This document shows positions 18,928-28,259 of a stretch of 64,000 bases of DNA, piece after piece. The stretch spans positions 416,061-480,060 of the forward strand of contig NZ_KI912105.1 in NCBI RefSeq assembly GCF_000517065.1. The letters run 5' to 3'. The notes under the pieces were generated by a model that had not been told where the DNA came from, did not search any database, and worked only from the letters and a program-made list of their open reading frames with translations. This DNA is from Alkaliflexus imshenetskii DSM 15055. Lineage in GTDB: Bacteria; Bacteroidota; Bacteroidia; Bacteroidales; Marinilabiliaceae. Within the stretch, counting starts at the first letter, position 1. Each line of letters begins with the position of its first letter. A program made the position numbers and the translations under genes.

Positions 18928-20970
18928 ATGCAATACCGAAAACTCCGAACGCTCAGCCTAGCCTCCTTATTGATTATTGGCAGCAACTCACTTGTGGCAC
19001 AAACGGCCATACAAGACAGCATCAATCTGAACGAAGTGGTAATTACCGGCTCAAAAACCTCACGTTTGCCAGGCAACGTTACCCAAAAAATTGATGTAAT
19101 CTCCTTAAACGATGCACAAATGATTGTGCTGGGACAAAACAACATTGCCGAGGTTATAGCCCAAAAACCTGGCGCATCGGTAAGTGCCCTATCGCGTAAC
19201 GATGCCAACTGGGGAACATACGCCGGTATTGGGCCAAAATACAGCACCTTCATGTTAAACGGACTGCCACTCGACGCTTTTGTTGACCCCATGAACCTTG
19301 ATATGATGGCTTTTGAGCGTATCGAAATCCAGCGAGGACCAGCTTCGGTGCTCTATCCCAACTATCTGAGTCAGGATTTTGCCGGAAATCAAAGCCCACT
19401 GGCCGGAACAATCAACCTCATTGGACGGCAAAAGGTGAACCGTCAACTAAGCACAGCATCCATGGCGTATGGCTCATACAATACTTTAAACGGACAACTG
19501 TATCATCAGGATGTGAAGGACAATTTAAACTATTTTGCAGGACTCTCTTATGAAACCTCCGATTATACAAATTATGGCACCGAGGGCTCATGGCTTAACA
19601 TGAACAAAAACCCAGAATACACCAAGCGAAAACTCTTTGCAGGAGCAACTCAATACTATGGTGAAGAGGATGCACACAAATTATCAGTATTTATAAATCA
19701 AACTGCACATAAAGGCGATGCGGGGCGCACCTACCGCGGCTTTGACCATAACTACACCACTGTTAATGTGAACCAGACATCCACCCTTAACAGTTTTATG
19801 GTTTTAAATGCAGGCTTCGGACTTAGGGTGTATGACAGAAATTGGCAGGAAAGCAGTTTTATGATGGATTCCGACGTTGAAGTGCTCGATTCAAATAACG
19901 GGGCGTATCAACGCATTTTGCCTGCCGACATAAATCTGACCATTAATCATGGCAAAAATCACTCTTTTATTGTGGGTACAGATTTTCAAAGCGCGGCCTA
20001 CCATACCCACTCTGACCCACTTCAGGGTTATAAGAGTTATGGTAATAAATCACGTTCTGCTCAGTATGGCCTGTATGCACAGGAAGAACTTCTTCTTAAC
20101 AATCTGATTTTAAGAGGTGGATTGCGCTTTAACCACATCAGAAACACCATTGACATGATGGAAGGAGGCAAACCTGGTGAGCCCGAAACCGATTGGAGTC
20201 GCCTGCTTTTTAGTCTCGGCGCCAAGTACCATGTCGCCTCAAGAGTTGACCTCTACGCCAATATTGGCAACAGCTTTATGACACCGGGGCTTAAATCCAT
20301 TGGTGGCACCATTCCTCTGAGCGACCGCAACCAGCCGGGACGAAACGGGCATCTGCCAAATCCAAATCTTAAACCTGAATCGGGGCTGGGAATGGATTTG
20401 GGTACTAACATGAATCTGTCAAATCTTAAAATTGGTGTGCGTGGATTTTACAATATCATTGACGACGCCATCATTGATGTGGCAGTGAGTGATGTACCTT
20501 CGCAATCTCAATCAATTAATGCCGGAAAAACCATTGCGCATGGATTAGAGGTTGAAATTAAACATGTTATCAACAACAACATATCATGGTTTTATAATAA
20601 CACCTTTATGAAATCAAGAATTAAAAACAGTTCGGATCCTGAACAACACGATGCCAATGTGCCCTTTGCCCCGGAACAGGTAGCCAATATTGGATTTACA
20701 GTTAAAAGCAACAGCGGTCTTACCATACGCCCTGTGCTCAACTATACCGGAAAATACTATGACTCCAGTTCTCTTATCTGGCGAAACGACTTCACTCCGG
20801 GTACTTTGGTTAACCTTTATGCATCACAACAATTGGTGAAAAAGCCGAGCCATCAGATTGATCTATTCACCCAAATGTATAACATCACCAACAATCGCTA
20901 TGAAATGCCCTGGCAATTCAGAAATACAGGCTTTTCGATGATGGCTGGCATCAGGGTTTCTTTTGAATAA
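18928..20970 (+). CDS. TonB-dependent outer-membrane receptor
   Basis: A 680-residue receptor with a signal peptide ending at LVAQ, a TonB-box-like stretch (NEVVITGSKTSR), a plug domain (VIAQKPGASVS, FMLNGLPLDAF, FERIEIQRGPASVLY) and a 22-strand barrel ending in aromatic GIRVSFE. The C-terminal phenylalanine signature is present. It starts an operon with a periplasmic binding lipoprotein, permease and ATPase of the BtuFCD/FhuBCD class, so the ligand is probably a corrinoid, heme or siderophore. The lack of a recognisable cobalamin riboswitch weakens the vitamin B12 option but does not exclude it. No SusD partner is present, which argues against glycan uptake. Confidence 0.88.
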   Translation: MQYRKLRTLSLASLLIIGSNSLVAQTAIQDSINLNEVVITGSKTSRLPGNVTQKIDVISLNDAQMIVLGQNNIAEVIAQKPGASVSALSRNDANWGTYAGIGPKYSTFMLNGLPLDAFVDPMNLDMMAFERIEIQRGPASVLYPNYLSQDFAGNQSPLAGTINLIGRQKVNRQLSTASMAYGSYNTLNGQLYHQDVKDNLNYFAGLSYETSDYTNYGTEGSWLNMNKNPEYTKRKLFAGATQYYGEEDAHKLSVFINQTAHKGDAGRTYRGFDHNYTTVNVNQTSTLNSFMVLNAGFGLRVYDRNWQESSFMMDSDVEVLDSNNGAYQRILPADINLTINHGKNHSFIVGTDFQSAAYHTHSDPLQGYKSYGNKSRSAQYGLYAQEELLLNNLILRGGLRFNHIRNTIDMMEGGKPGEPETDWSRLLFSLGAKYHVASRVDLYANIGNSFMTPGLKSIGGTIPLSDRNQPGRNGHLPNPNLKPESGLGMDLGTNMNLSNLKIGVRGFYNIIDDAIIDVAVSDVPSQSQSINAGKTIAHGLEVEIKHVINNNISWFYNNTFMKSRIKNSSDPEQHDANVPFAPEQVANIGFTVKSNSGLTIRPVLNYTGKYYDSSSLIWRNDFTPGTLVNLYASQQLVKKPSHQIDLFTQMYNITNNRYEMPWQFRNTGFSMMAGIRVSFE

Positions 20971-20999
20971 CTAACTTTGCATCTCAGCAAATTGATAAA

Positions 21000-22007
21000 A
21001 TGCGAAAGAACTTACAATCCATTGTAACACATATCTGTTTCCTCTGTATTCTGATTTTTTCAGGATGCGGCGGAAACACCCCTGCTTCATCCTCTCAGGA
21101 ACAAGCCATCACCGTTACTGACTTTCGCGGAAAATCCATACATCTGTCACAACCTGCTCAAAGAGTTGTTTGCCTCATCGAAAGTGCATTGTCAGGCATC
21201 TACATGCTGGGAGCCGAAGAATCGGTTGTTGCTGTTCCCGCAGAAGTTTATCACGGACAAGTGGCTGAAAGGTATGCATCACTCGATGTAAGAATTGCTA
21301 ACAAAGAGCTGCCAGCGCCGGGAAACTGGGATTTTATTAGTCTGGAACAGATAGTTGCTCTTAAGCCCGACTTGGTAATCATCTGGGCATCACAAACCGA
21401 TGCCATTGCAAACATCGAGCGACTCGGCATTCCTGTTTATGGCGTTATGCTACACAGTTTTGAGGATGTTTATAAAGAGATTCATGATTTTGGATTATTG
21501 CTAAACCAACAAGAGCGAGCCGAATATCTCATACTACACACGCAAAATTCATTAAAACAGCTAAAGGAGCAAAGCCAAAATCGGAAGCCCCAAAGAGTAT
21601 ATTTTATGTGGGCACAGGGTATTAATCACACATCTGGTAAAAACAGCACTGTTAACCAACTGCTGCAAGCTGCTGGAACTATGAATGTAGTTGACATGCC
21701 CCAGGAGCATTTAACGGTAAATGTGGAGCGTATCATTGAGTGGAACCCCGACATCATTGTGATGTGGTACAATGACAAACTTACAGAAAACGATGTAATT
21801 AACCATCCGCTTCTTCAGGGCATTAATGCCACCAAAAACAAACGTGTTCACATGTTGCCCACAGTGTTCGACTGCGATTTGTGGACGCTTAAGATGCAAC
21901 ATGCAGTTAAACTGGTTGCCAACTGGGCTCACGGAAGCGATAACACCACATTTGATGAAGCACAGGAATTAAAGCAGATGTACCGAACACTATATAATAT
22001 TGAGTAA
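21000..22007 (+). CDS. ABC transporter substrate-binding lipoprotein (BtuF/FecB type)
   Basis: A 335-residue protein with a lipobox (LIFSGC, cysteine near residue 23), so it is a lipoprotein. It has the two-lobed periplasmic-binding-III fold: VTDFRGKSIHLSQPAQRVVCL, then LKPDLVIIWASQ, a linking helix, and WNPDIIVMW plus the WTLKMQHAVKLVANWAHG end. These segments are typical of proteins that bind siderophores, heme or cobalamin. It follows the receptor gene by 29 bases and precedes the permease by 45. It takes ligand delivered by the receptor to the inner-membrane permease. Ligand identity cannot be read. Confidence 0.88.
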   Translation: MRKNLQSIVTHICFLCILIFSGCGGNTPASSSQEQAITVTDFRGKSIHLSQPAQRVVCLIESALSGIYMLGAEESVVAVPAEVYHGQVAERYASLDVRIANKELPAPGNWDFISLEQIVALKPDLVIIWASQTDAIANIERLGIPVYGVMLHSFEDVYKEIHDFGLLLNQQERAEYLILHTQNSLKQLKEQSQNRKPQRVYFMWAQGINHTSGKNSTVNQLLQAAGTMNVVDMPQEHLTVNVERIIEWNPDIIVMWYNDKLTENDVINHPLLQGINATKNKRVHMLPTVFDCDLWTLKMQHAVKLVANWAHGSDNTTFDEAQELKQMYRTLYNIE

Positions 22008-22052
22008 AACGGCTAACTTGAACCTCCGTTATTACCTGATAAGACTAAAAAA

Positions 22053-23042
22053 ATGAACCGGAAGATATTCAAATGGATTGTTTACTTATTGCCGCTTCCG
22101 GTAATAATGCTTTCGTTATTCATTGGCCCGTCGGGTAACACGGGGCTTAGCGCTCTGGTAAAGCATCTTTTAATAGGTAACGAATCATTTAACCCGGAGC
22201 TGGCCTATAATATTCTTGTAAATGTAAGGATGCCTCGCATCCTTTTGGTATTCTTCACAGGCGGCGTACTCGCCATCTCAGGAGCGGCGCTTCAGGCCGT
22301 TTTCCGTAATCCATTGGTCGATCCTTACGTGCTCGGTCTCTCCTCGGGTGCAGCATTTGGAGCTGCATTGGGACTTTGGGTTGCCGTAATTCCGGTTCAG
22401 CTATCGGCATTCACTTTCGGACTGGCAGCAGTGGGTCTATGTTATTTCATGGCACGTAAAAACAAACAGGTTTCCATTGTTTCTTTGATTCTTGCAGGCA
22501 TTATTACCAACGGCATTTTCACTGCTCTGCTTACCATCATTCAGGTGTTGAGCGACCCATTTAAACTGCAAAGTATTGTGCACTGGACCATGGGCAATTT
22601 CCACAATGCCGATTGGGTTAAAATACAAACAGCAGCCTTGCCTATGTTTGCCGGATTCCTTATATTGTTTATTCTTCGCTGGAAACTAAACGTCATTGCT
22701 TTAGGTGATGAAGAAGCTGCCTCAGTGGGATTGAACCCCAGAAAACTGAAAATCTGGATTTTGCTTGGAGCCACATTGGCAGGCTCGGCAGCCGTTGCCG
22801 TAGCAGGCATCATAGGACTTTACGGCCTCATTATTCCGCACATGGTGAGGATGATATTCGGTGTTGACAATCAGAAAACCCTGCTCATAAACTTTCTCAT
22901 GGGTGGCACATTTTTAACCCTCATCGACAACATATCAAGAACAATGGCTGGCTTTGAAATTCCCATCGGGGTTTTTACTATGCTCATTGGTGCGCCCTTT
23001 TTTATATGGTTGCTTAAAAAATCAAATGCTGGTTGGGAATGA
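22053..23042 (+). CDS. FecCD/BtuC-type ABC permease
   Basis: 329 residues with nine or ten hydrophobic segments. Family marks include VRMPRILLVFFTGGVLAISG, LQAVFRNPLVDPYVLGLSSG, the cytoplasmic coupling segment LGDEEAASVGLNPRK and GLIIPHMVRMIFG. Two copies form the inner-membrane channel of a type II importer. Its stop codon overlaps the ATPase start (ATGA), so both subunits are translationally coupled. Together with the neighbouring genes it makes a complete uptake path across both membranes. Confidence 0.93.
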   Translation: MNRKIFKWIVYLLPLPVIMLSLFIGPSGNTGLSALVKHLLIGNESFNPELAYNILVNVRMPRILLVFFTGGVLAISGAALQAVFRNPLVDPYVLGLSSGAAFGAALGLWVAVIPVQLSAFTFGLAAVGLCYFMARKNKQVSIVSLILAGIITNGIFTALLTIIQVLSDPFKLQSIVHWTMGNFHNADWVKIQTAALPMFAGFLILFILRWKLNVIALGDEEAASVGLNPRKLKIWILLGATLAGSAAVAVAGIIGLYGLIIPHMVRMIFGVDNQKTLLINFLMGGTFLTLIDNISRTMAGFEIPIGVFTMLIGAPFFIWLLKKSNAGWE

Positions 23043-23809
23043 AAACCAATAACATCATAGAAATCACAAATCTGAGCTTCGGCTATCGGAACCAACAAAT
23101 CCTCAAAGAGGTATCTGTGGCCTTTCCGGCTAACGAGTTCTCAGTGATTCTGGGACGCAATGGTTCGGGCAAATCAACACTGCTCAGACTAATTGCCGGA
23201 CTGCTGCCCCACTGCAAAGGCGCCATACGCATCAACGGCATCGAACTAAATAATTTGAGTAGCGCCCACCGTGCCTACCTTGTTGGATTTCTGCAACAAA
23301 GCCACAAGCCGGTATTCCCTTTCACTGTTAAAGATGTGGTATTAACCGGAAGGGCAGCTTTTATTGGCTATCTGCCCACAAAAGAAGACCATATAGCTGT
23401 TGATGATGCCATGGAGCGCACAGCCATCACGCATCTTCAAAGCCGATTATATACCGAGCTTTCAGGAGGAGAACAACAGCTGGTGATGCTCACCAGACTC
23501 ATTGCACAACAGCCCGACATACTTTTGCTTGACGAGCCCATAAGCCACCTGGATTACAACAATCAGATCCACATCATCAAACTGATAAAACAACTTGTGA
23601 ATGACGGCTTTACAATCATATCGGTACTGCATGATCCGAACATGGCCTTTCTTTTTGGGGATAGATTCTTTTTTGTAGATGACCAAAAAGTATATGCCGA
23701 CAACAGTTCCGAGCCATGGAAATCGCCTCTAATCCACAAGGTTTTTCACAACAGCATTGTGCCTGTGCCCCACGCCGGGAAAATGCTCTTTATACCTTCG
23801 CTGCAATGA
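23039..23809 (+). CDS. ABC transporter ATPase (BtuD/FhuC type)
   Basis: About 256 residues from the ATG at 23039, which overlaps the permease stop as ATGA; a TTG two codons earlier is less likely. Walker A is LGRNGSGKSTL, the Q-loop FLQQSHKP, the signature LSGGEQQLVMLTRLIA, Walker B ILLLDEP and the switch histidine SVLHD. The order and spacing match import ATPases for siderophore, heme or cobalamin. It drives the permease encoded just upstream. Its stop again overlaps the next start, extending the coupled run to the methyltransferase. Confidence 0.93.
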   Translation: MKTNNIIEITNLSFGYRNQQILKEVSVAFPANEFSVILGRNGSGKSTLLRLIAGLLPHCKGAIRINGIELNNLSSAHRAYLVGFLQQSHKPVFPFTVKDVVLTGRAAFIGYLPTKEDHIAVDDAMERTAITHLQSRLYTELSGGEQQLVMLTRLIAQQPDILLLDEPISHLDYNNQIHIIKLIKQLVNDGFTIISVLHDPNMAFLFGDRFFFVDDQKVYADNSSEPWKSPLIHKVFHNSIVPVPHAGKMLFIPSLQ

Positions 23810-24543
23810 TTGAAAACCACATTCGAATACTTGCAGAAGCATACGATGCCGGTGCCGAAGAGGAGTACCAGCGGCTGGCAGAGTCGGGGCGCAAACTTCT
23901 GGAATTTGAACGTGTTTGTGATGCCGTGGAATCCAGAATTAAAGCCGATGACGTAATTGTTGATATTGGCAGTGGCCCGGGCAGATATGCCGAATACTTT
24001 CTTGACAAAGGCTATAGACTTGGATGCGTTGATCTTTCAGCCAGATCGCTCAAACTCTTCAGCGATCGAATCTCTGATCGCCATAATGAAAAACTCATCT
24101 TTAATAAAGTTTCCTGCGCCACGCAACTGCATTGGATTGATGACGACACTGCGGATGCTTTGCTTTTAATGGGGCCAATGTACCATTTAACAACCTCAGA
24201 AAAGAGACTGAAAGTACTCAGACAGTGCCAGAGAATTTTAAAGCCTGATGGGCATCTTTTTGTGATGTATATGTCGCCTCACCCGGTATTTTCCACCGAA
24301 CCCTGGTTACAGAATAACATGTTGCAGCATCCCAACGGCATTGTTACATACACTAGTTTTAAAGAGCGTATTGTTCCGCAGTTCAGATGCACAGCGGTGC
24401 AGGCTTCGGAGGAAGCAGCGCCCTATTTTGAATCAACTCAGAGGGTGGAGATCTTTGACTCAGAAACCAACAATGCCAATGATTCGGCTCCCCAGTATTT
24501 AATGATATATAAAAACAGTAAGCGCTTTAATCAAACCAGTTAA
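23806..24543 (+). CDS. Class I SAM-dependent methyltransferase in the uptake operon
   Basis: About 245 residues from the ATG at 23806, which overlaps the ATPase stop codon as ATGA; a longer frame upstream merely runs through the ATPase gene. SAM-binding motif I is VDIGSGPGRYAEYFL, followed by GCVDLSARSLKLF and the motif IV region ADALLLMGPMYHLTT. The protein belongs to the Methyltransf_11/25 group of small-molecule methyltransferases. Tight coupling to an importer suggests that it modifies the imported ligand (a corrinoid, heme or siderophore) or a metabolite of it; this is inference. It has no other family-specific motif. Confidence 0.8.
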   Translation: MIENHIRILAEAYDAGAEEEYQRLAESGRKLLEFERVCDAVESRIKADDVIVDIGSGPGRYAEYFLDKGYRLGCVDLSARSLKLFSDRISDRHNEKLIFNKVSCATQLHWIDDDTADALLLMGPMYHLTTSEKRLKVLRQCQRILKPDGHLFVMYMSPHPVFSTEPWLQNNMLQHPNGIVTYTSFKERIVPQFRCTAVQASEEAAPYFESTQRVEIFDSETNNANDSAPQYLMIYKNSKRFNQTS

Positions 24544-24984
24544 CAAACGGCTTCTTAATCCAGCTTTTCAATCCTCTCCAAAAAGGCTGTATGCTGGTAT
24601 ATTGATTCCCTGCAACAATCGCGCCTCTGTAAAACACAACACTACGAATCATCTTTATTAACAGACAACTATCCACATTTTTTGAAATCAAACCTAAGTG
24701 ACTGTTTTAATTCATATTAATCTGCGTTTAGGATAATAAGAAGTAAGATATTTAGGCCGATTGATAAGATTAATCTAATTATCTTTCTCAACTACGCTAT
24801 CTGTCAAAAATCTAAAAGTCTTAGCTCTAAATCATGTTTTATAAATAAAATCAAACAATTGCGAAGTATTCACTTAATGTAAACTTAACTTAAAACTAAC
24901 GCCAAACACCTAAAAATTTGTTAAAGCGGCTATAAATGTTAAATTTGCATATTGTAACATATACAAACAGACAGATTCGCGCAC
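24544..24984. other. Non-coding region ahead of the VTC operon
   Basis: About 440 AT-rich bases. Its downstream end holds the promoter listed at 24917-24947. I see no terminator with a strong stem directly after the methyltransferase gene, and nothing else recognisable. Confidence 0.4.
24917..24947 (+). promoter_or_regulatory. Bacteroidota promoter of the VTC operon
   Basis: TTTG (24917-24920), 19 bases, TAAATTTG (24940-24947): a consensus primary-sigma promoter, 37 bases before the first ATG of the three-gene operon. Confidence 0.8.
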
Positions 24985-26067
24985 ATGAGAATAAATTCAA
25001 AATCACTAATTTCAATTCCGATAATACTTCTTATTCTCATCGTGTCTTTCACTTTCCTGAAAATCCCCTACAACGTTGAAAGCAACGGAATCATTGTGCC
25101 TGCCACCGAATGGCGACTCGAAAAAACTTCCGATGGCATCATTATAAATATTCTGAAAGACAACCTGAACAACACGGTACCAAAGTTCACAGTAACCGAA
25201 TTTCAGCGCGGCGACCACGTCACATTTAAAATCTCTGACCACCTTGAGGTAAACACGCCGGTTAACAAAGGCGATACCATTGGCATAATTCATAGTCACC
25301 TTGAACTACTTAGGTTAATTCAACTTAAAGGAGAGCTGGAGGAGAAAAAACGACTAAGAGAGGTATATCTTACCGGCGACAAACCGGAAGTTATTGCCGC
25401 CGCATACGAAAATATGCGTATGGCCGAAACCGAACTCGAGACACAAACAAAACAATATGAAAGAGCCAAATTGCTTCACCAAATGCAAGTAATTGCCGAT
25501 CAGGAACTGGAACTGGCGGCCAACGATTACAACGTAAAGCAACAACAACTCAATATCAGCAGAGCTCAATATCAATCGCTCCTTTCAGGCTCAAAAAAAG
25601 AGGAGATTCTGCTTATTGATGCCACCATAGTTTCATTACAAAACCAAATAGAGACCACCAACGAGCGCATTGAGGCATTTGTCATTACCGCGCCCATCTC
25701 AGGAGTTCTCAGCACCACGGGCCTCAACAATGTGGACGGTAACAACAGCCTGGCACGCATCATTTCTGCTGACAATATGATTCTGCACATGCCTGTTGAA
25801 CTTAACCATCTGACCTATATACATCAGGGCATGCCGGTTTTTGTTGAAAACCTAATGTTTACGTTACCCGTAAAAGGATATGTCAATTTGATTGATAACA
25901 ACGTAGAACAGATCAATCAACGACAGGTGGTATTTGTTTCATCACAGCTAACAGCCGAAAACCAAACCATACTGCCAAACATAAGGGTTAAAGCCCGCAT
26001 CGACTGCGGAAACATTTCCCTGACAGAATATTTAAAACGTTTGACAAACACCATATACCACAACTAG
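24985..26067 (+). CDS. HlyD-like membrane-fusion adaptor protein
   Basis: A 360-residue protein with one N-terminal membrane segment (about residues 7-26), a split biotinyl-lipoyl-like domain (VNKGDTIGIIHSH; ITAPISGVLSTTG) and a long helical hairpin between them (about residues 105-215, rich in L, E and Q). This is the layout of periplasmic adaptors that join an inner-membrane pump to an outer-membrane channel. No ABC or RND pump follows; instead the next genes are a VTC-domain protein (5 bases away) and a DUF4956 membrane protein. The adaptor may work with that membrane pair. Its exact role is unknown. Confidence 0.8.
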   Translation: MRINSKSLISIPIILLILIVSFTFLKIPYNVESNGIIVPATEWRLEKTSDGIIINILKDNLNNTVPKFTVTEFQRGDHVTFKISDHLEVNTPVNKGDTIGIIHSHLELLRLIQLKGELEEKKRLREVYLTGDKPEVIAAAYENMRMAETELETQTKQYERAKLLHQMQVIADQELELAANDYNVKQQQLNISRAQYQSLLSGSKKEEILLIDATIVSLQNQIETTNERIEAFVITAPISGVLSTTGLNNVDGNNSLARIISADNMILHMPVELNHLTYIHQGMPVFVENLMFTLPVKGYVNLIDNNVEQINQRQVVFVSSQLTAENQTILPNIRVKARIDCGNISLTEYLKRLTNTIYHN

Positions 26068-26072
26068 CATAA

Positions 26073-26810
26073 ATGTTAAGATACGAGCGTAAATATCTGG
26101 TTCCCAACGAACAAATGGAAGACCTCCGAAAAAGGTTATTACCATTTGTTGTGCCCGATAGTTATGCAACACCCGATGAAAACGGCATTTATCAATATAC
26201 TGTCAGAAGCATCTATATGGACTCTCTGGACATGGAATGCTATACCCAAAAGGATAGCGGCATCAAACTGCGTCGCAAACTGCGCATCAGAGGGTATAAC
26301 CATTTGAATGAGAACAGCAAAGTGGTTCTGGAAATAAAAAGAAAAATTGGCAACCGCATAAAAAAGCATCGCTCCACCTTGCTTTTCAGCGATTTGGACG
26401 AGATGATGCGCAATCCAACGCTCGAAAATTACATCACGGGTAAGAGAAGTATGGATCTGGATGATGCAAAGCGCTTTTTCTTCCATCTTAAGAAGAAACA
26501 ATACAGGCCGAGCAACCTCGTTGTGTATGAGCGTGAGGCGTATCAAGGCAAAATAGATAGCGGCGTAAGAATAACCTTCGATAAAAACATCCGAAGCAGA
26601 ATTTATCCGCGGCTAAATACTCTTTATGATGATTTCAACCTCAAGCACCTTTTCAACAACCACTTTGTACTGGAAATCAAATATTTTACAGATGAAATGC
26701 CCATTTGGGCCCGCTCACTGGTTTATGATTTTAAACTGCGGAATGACGCCATATCCAAATACACAATAGGTTACGATGTGAACAAGTTTAACAAAAAACT
26801 AACCTACTGA
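26073..26810 (+). CDS. VTC-domain protein, polyphosphate-polymerase-like
   Basis: A 245-residue CYTH/TTM-type tunnel domain as found in the catalytic part of the yeast vacuolar transporter chaperone. It starts with RYERKYLV and carries the basic tunnel strands SGIKLRRKLRIRGY and VVLEIKRKIGNRIKKHR, then VVYEREAYQ, a second acidic strand VRITFDKNIRSR and the closing FVLEIKYFTDEMP with its metal-binding glutamate. In eukaryotes the domain makes polyphosphate from ATP. Bacterial versions are usually linked to DUF4956, as here, and have not been shown to make polyphosphate. It is cytoplasmic and translated within a tight operon. A polymerising role is inference. Confidence 0.88.
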   Translation: MLRYERKYLVPNEQMEDLRKRLLPFVVPDSYATPDENGIYQYTVRSIYMDSLDMECYTQKDSGIKLRRKLRIRGYNHLNENSKVVLEIKRKIGNRIKKHRSTLLFSDLDEMMRNPTLENYITGKRSMDLDDAKRFFFHLKKKQYRPSNLVVYEREAYQGKIDSGVRITFDKNIRSRIYPRLNTLYDDFNLKHLFNNHFVLEIKYFTDEMPIWARSLVYDFKLRNDAISKYTIGYDVNKFNKKLTY

Positions 26811-26833
26811 TTAATAACATCAGCACAAGCATT

Positions 26834-27505
26834 ATGAATGACATTCAAAGTATTTTTACTTTCAGCATAACAGTAACCGATGTTTTTGGAAACGTTTTGG
26901 TAGCCATGATATGTGGTTTTCTCATCGCCTTGCTATACAAACACACATATAAAGGTTTAAATTACTCATCGGCCTTTACCATATCCATCATCATGCTCAC
27001 CATGATAACTGCCATAGTGATTATGGTCATCGGGAACAACCTGGCAAGGGCGTTTGGTATGGTTGGCGCCATGTCCATTATCCGTTTTCGCACAGCTGTA
27101 AAAGATGCGTCAGACATCATGTTTATTTTCTTCGCCCTGGCAATAGGTCTGGCTGCCGGTGTCAAACTCTATTCTATTGCATTTTTGGGAACCTTCATGG
27201 TTGGAGGGGCGTTTCTGCTGGTGAATCAATTCAGTTTCTCCCTCTCGGGGAAAAAGGAGTTTTTGATGCACATCACTACCAATGGCAACGGTATAGCCGA
27301 CAATCCCTTTGGCGAATTATTTGGCAGTTATTGCCGTCGCCACAAGCTGGTAAACGTAAAAACCATTGGCGATGAATTTGATCAGATTATGGAATACTCT
27401 TACTACATCAATTTAAAGAGTGAAGACAAGGGAAGTGAACTTGTAGCCCAATTGCGCAAAATTGATGGTGTACACCAGGTAAACCTCTTTTTCGACGAAG
27501 ATTAA
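26834..27505 (+). CDS. DUF4956 family membrane protein
   Basis: A 223-residue protein with four hydrophobic segments in the first 145 residues (including VLVAMICGFLIALLY and FTISIIMLTMITAIVIMVI), the conserved loop MSIIRFRTAVKDASDIMF, and a soluble C-terminal ferredoxin-like domain of about 75 residues. DUF4956 genes usually stand beside VTC-domain genes, so it is likely the membrane partner or exporter of whatever the VTC protein makes. It ends the operon. Its last four bases overlap the end of the convergent folK gene. Function unproven. Confidence 0.85.
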   Translation: MNDIQSIFTFSITVTDVFGNVLVAMICGFLIALLYKHTYKGLNYSSAFTISIIMLTMITAIVIMVIGNNLARAFGMVGAMSIIRFRTAVKDASDIMFIFFALAIGLAAGVKLYSIAFLGTFMVGGAFLLVNQFSFSLSGKKEFLMHITTNGNGIADNPFGELFGSYCRRHKLVNVKTIGDEFDQIMEYSYYINLKSEDKGSELVAQLRKIDGVHQVNLFFDED

Positions 27506-27888
27506 CCCTTTACACCATTAATCTCTTCAACGGCGTCTCTGATGAAAACTCTTGTGTGATAATCGTTGTCAACAACATCATCGTTCCAAATCACTACGTC
27601 CAAATCGATGTTTCGCGGGCCATACTTGGGCAGTGTGCGATCCCGTCCCATCGTGTCTTCAATTGATTTCAGATGCCGCGCAACCGCATCCATATCAAAC
27701 GAAGTTGATATATAAACAACACCATTCAAAAAATCAGGCTGCTCAGTAATACCAATGGGCTTGGTAGTGCGGTACGACGATATGGCCAGAACCTCACAAT
27801 ACTCGCGCAGGAGCTTAATGGCCATCGAAAAATTAGCATGCGAATCAATGTTGGAACCCATGCTTATATATGCCCTGTTTGTATCCAT
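27502..27888 (-). CDS. folK: FolK, hydroxymethyl-dihydropterin pyrophosphokinase
   Basis: A 128-residue HPPK that transfers pyrophosphate from ATP to 6-hydroxymethyl-7,8-dihydropterin in folate synthesis. Signature elements: AYISMGSNIDSHANF at the N-terminus, QPDFLNGVVYI, and RDRTLPKYGPRNIDLDVVIW with the two magnesium-binding aspartates. It is slightly shorter than the E. coli enzyme, missing part of the C-terminal substrate loop (E. coli has about 159 residues). It ends a three-gene run with folB and the FolM-like gene, and overlaps the convergent DUF4956 gene by four bases. Confidence 0.92.
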   Translation of the reverse strand: MDTNRAYISMGSNIDSHANFSMAIKLLREYCEVLAISSYRTTKPIGITEQPDFLNGVVYISTSFDMDAVARHLKSIEDTMGRDRTLPKYGPRNIDLDVVIWNDDVVDNDYHTRVFIRDAVEEINGVKG

Positions 27889-27907
27889 CGAACTTGTGAT
27901 TTACCAG

Positions 27908-28258
27908 CTATCTTGATTTACGGACAGAAAAGGATACACTCTCAGCAAACCGCAGAGCATGGGGTTTTTCAACCTCTACCCACACCGATTTCACGCGTTC
28001 GTTGTTCAGGACATGATTTGCCACCTCATTGGCAATCTTTTCAAGCAGATTAAAACTTTTTCCCTCTACCATTTCAATGATATCCTTACAAATGGTTCGA
28101 TAATTAAGCGCCTCAACGGGTATGTCAGATAACTCTTCACCGCGAAGGTCATAATCGATTTCAATATTTAGTATCAAATCCTGCTTCTTTCCAATTTCAT
28201 GTGGATTGAAACCAACCTGTGTTCTGAGCAGAAGCTTCTTTATTGATATCTGAGCCAT
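27908..28258 (-). CDS. folB: FolB, dihydroneopterin aldolase
   Basis: A 116-residue protein of the T-fold superfamily that splits dihydroneopterin to hydroxymethyl-dihydropterin, the substrate of FolK. It has the usual start ISIKKLLLRTQVGFNPHEIGKKQ, the pterin-anchoring region ALNYRTICKDIIEMVEGKSFNLLEKIANEVA with the conserved glutamate, and KPHALRFAESVSFSV at the end. Genes for consecutive pathway steps are adjacent here, and the gap to folK is 19 bases. Confidence 0.92.
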   Translation of the reverse strand: MAQISIKKLLLRTQVGFNPHEIGKKQDLILNIEIDYDLRGEELSDIPVEALNYRTICKDIIEMVEGKSFNLLEKIANEVANHVLNNERVKSVWVEVEKPHALRFAESVSFSVRKSR

Positions 28259-28259
28259 A

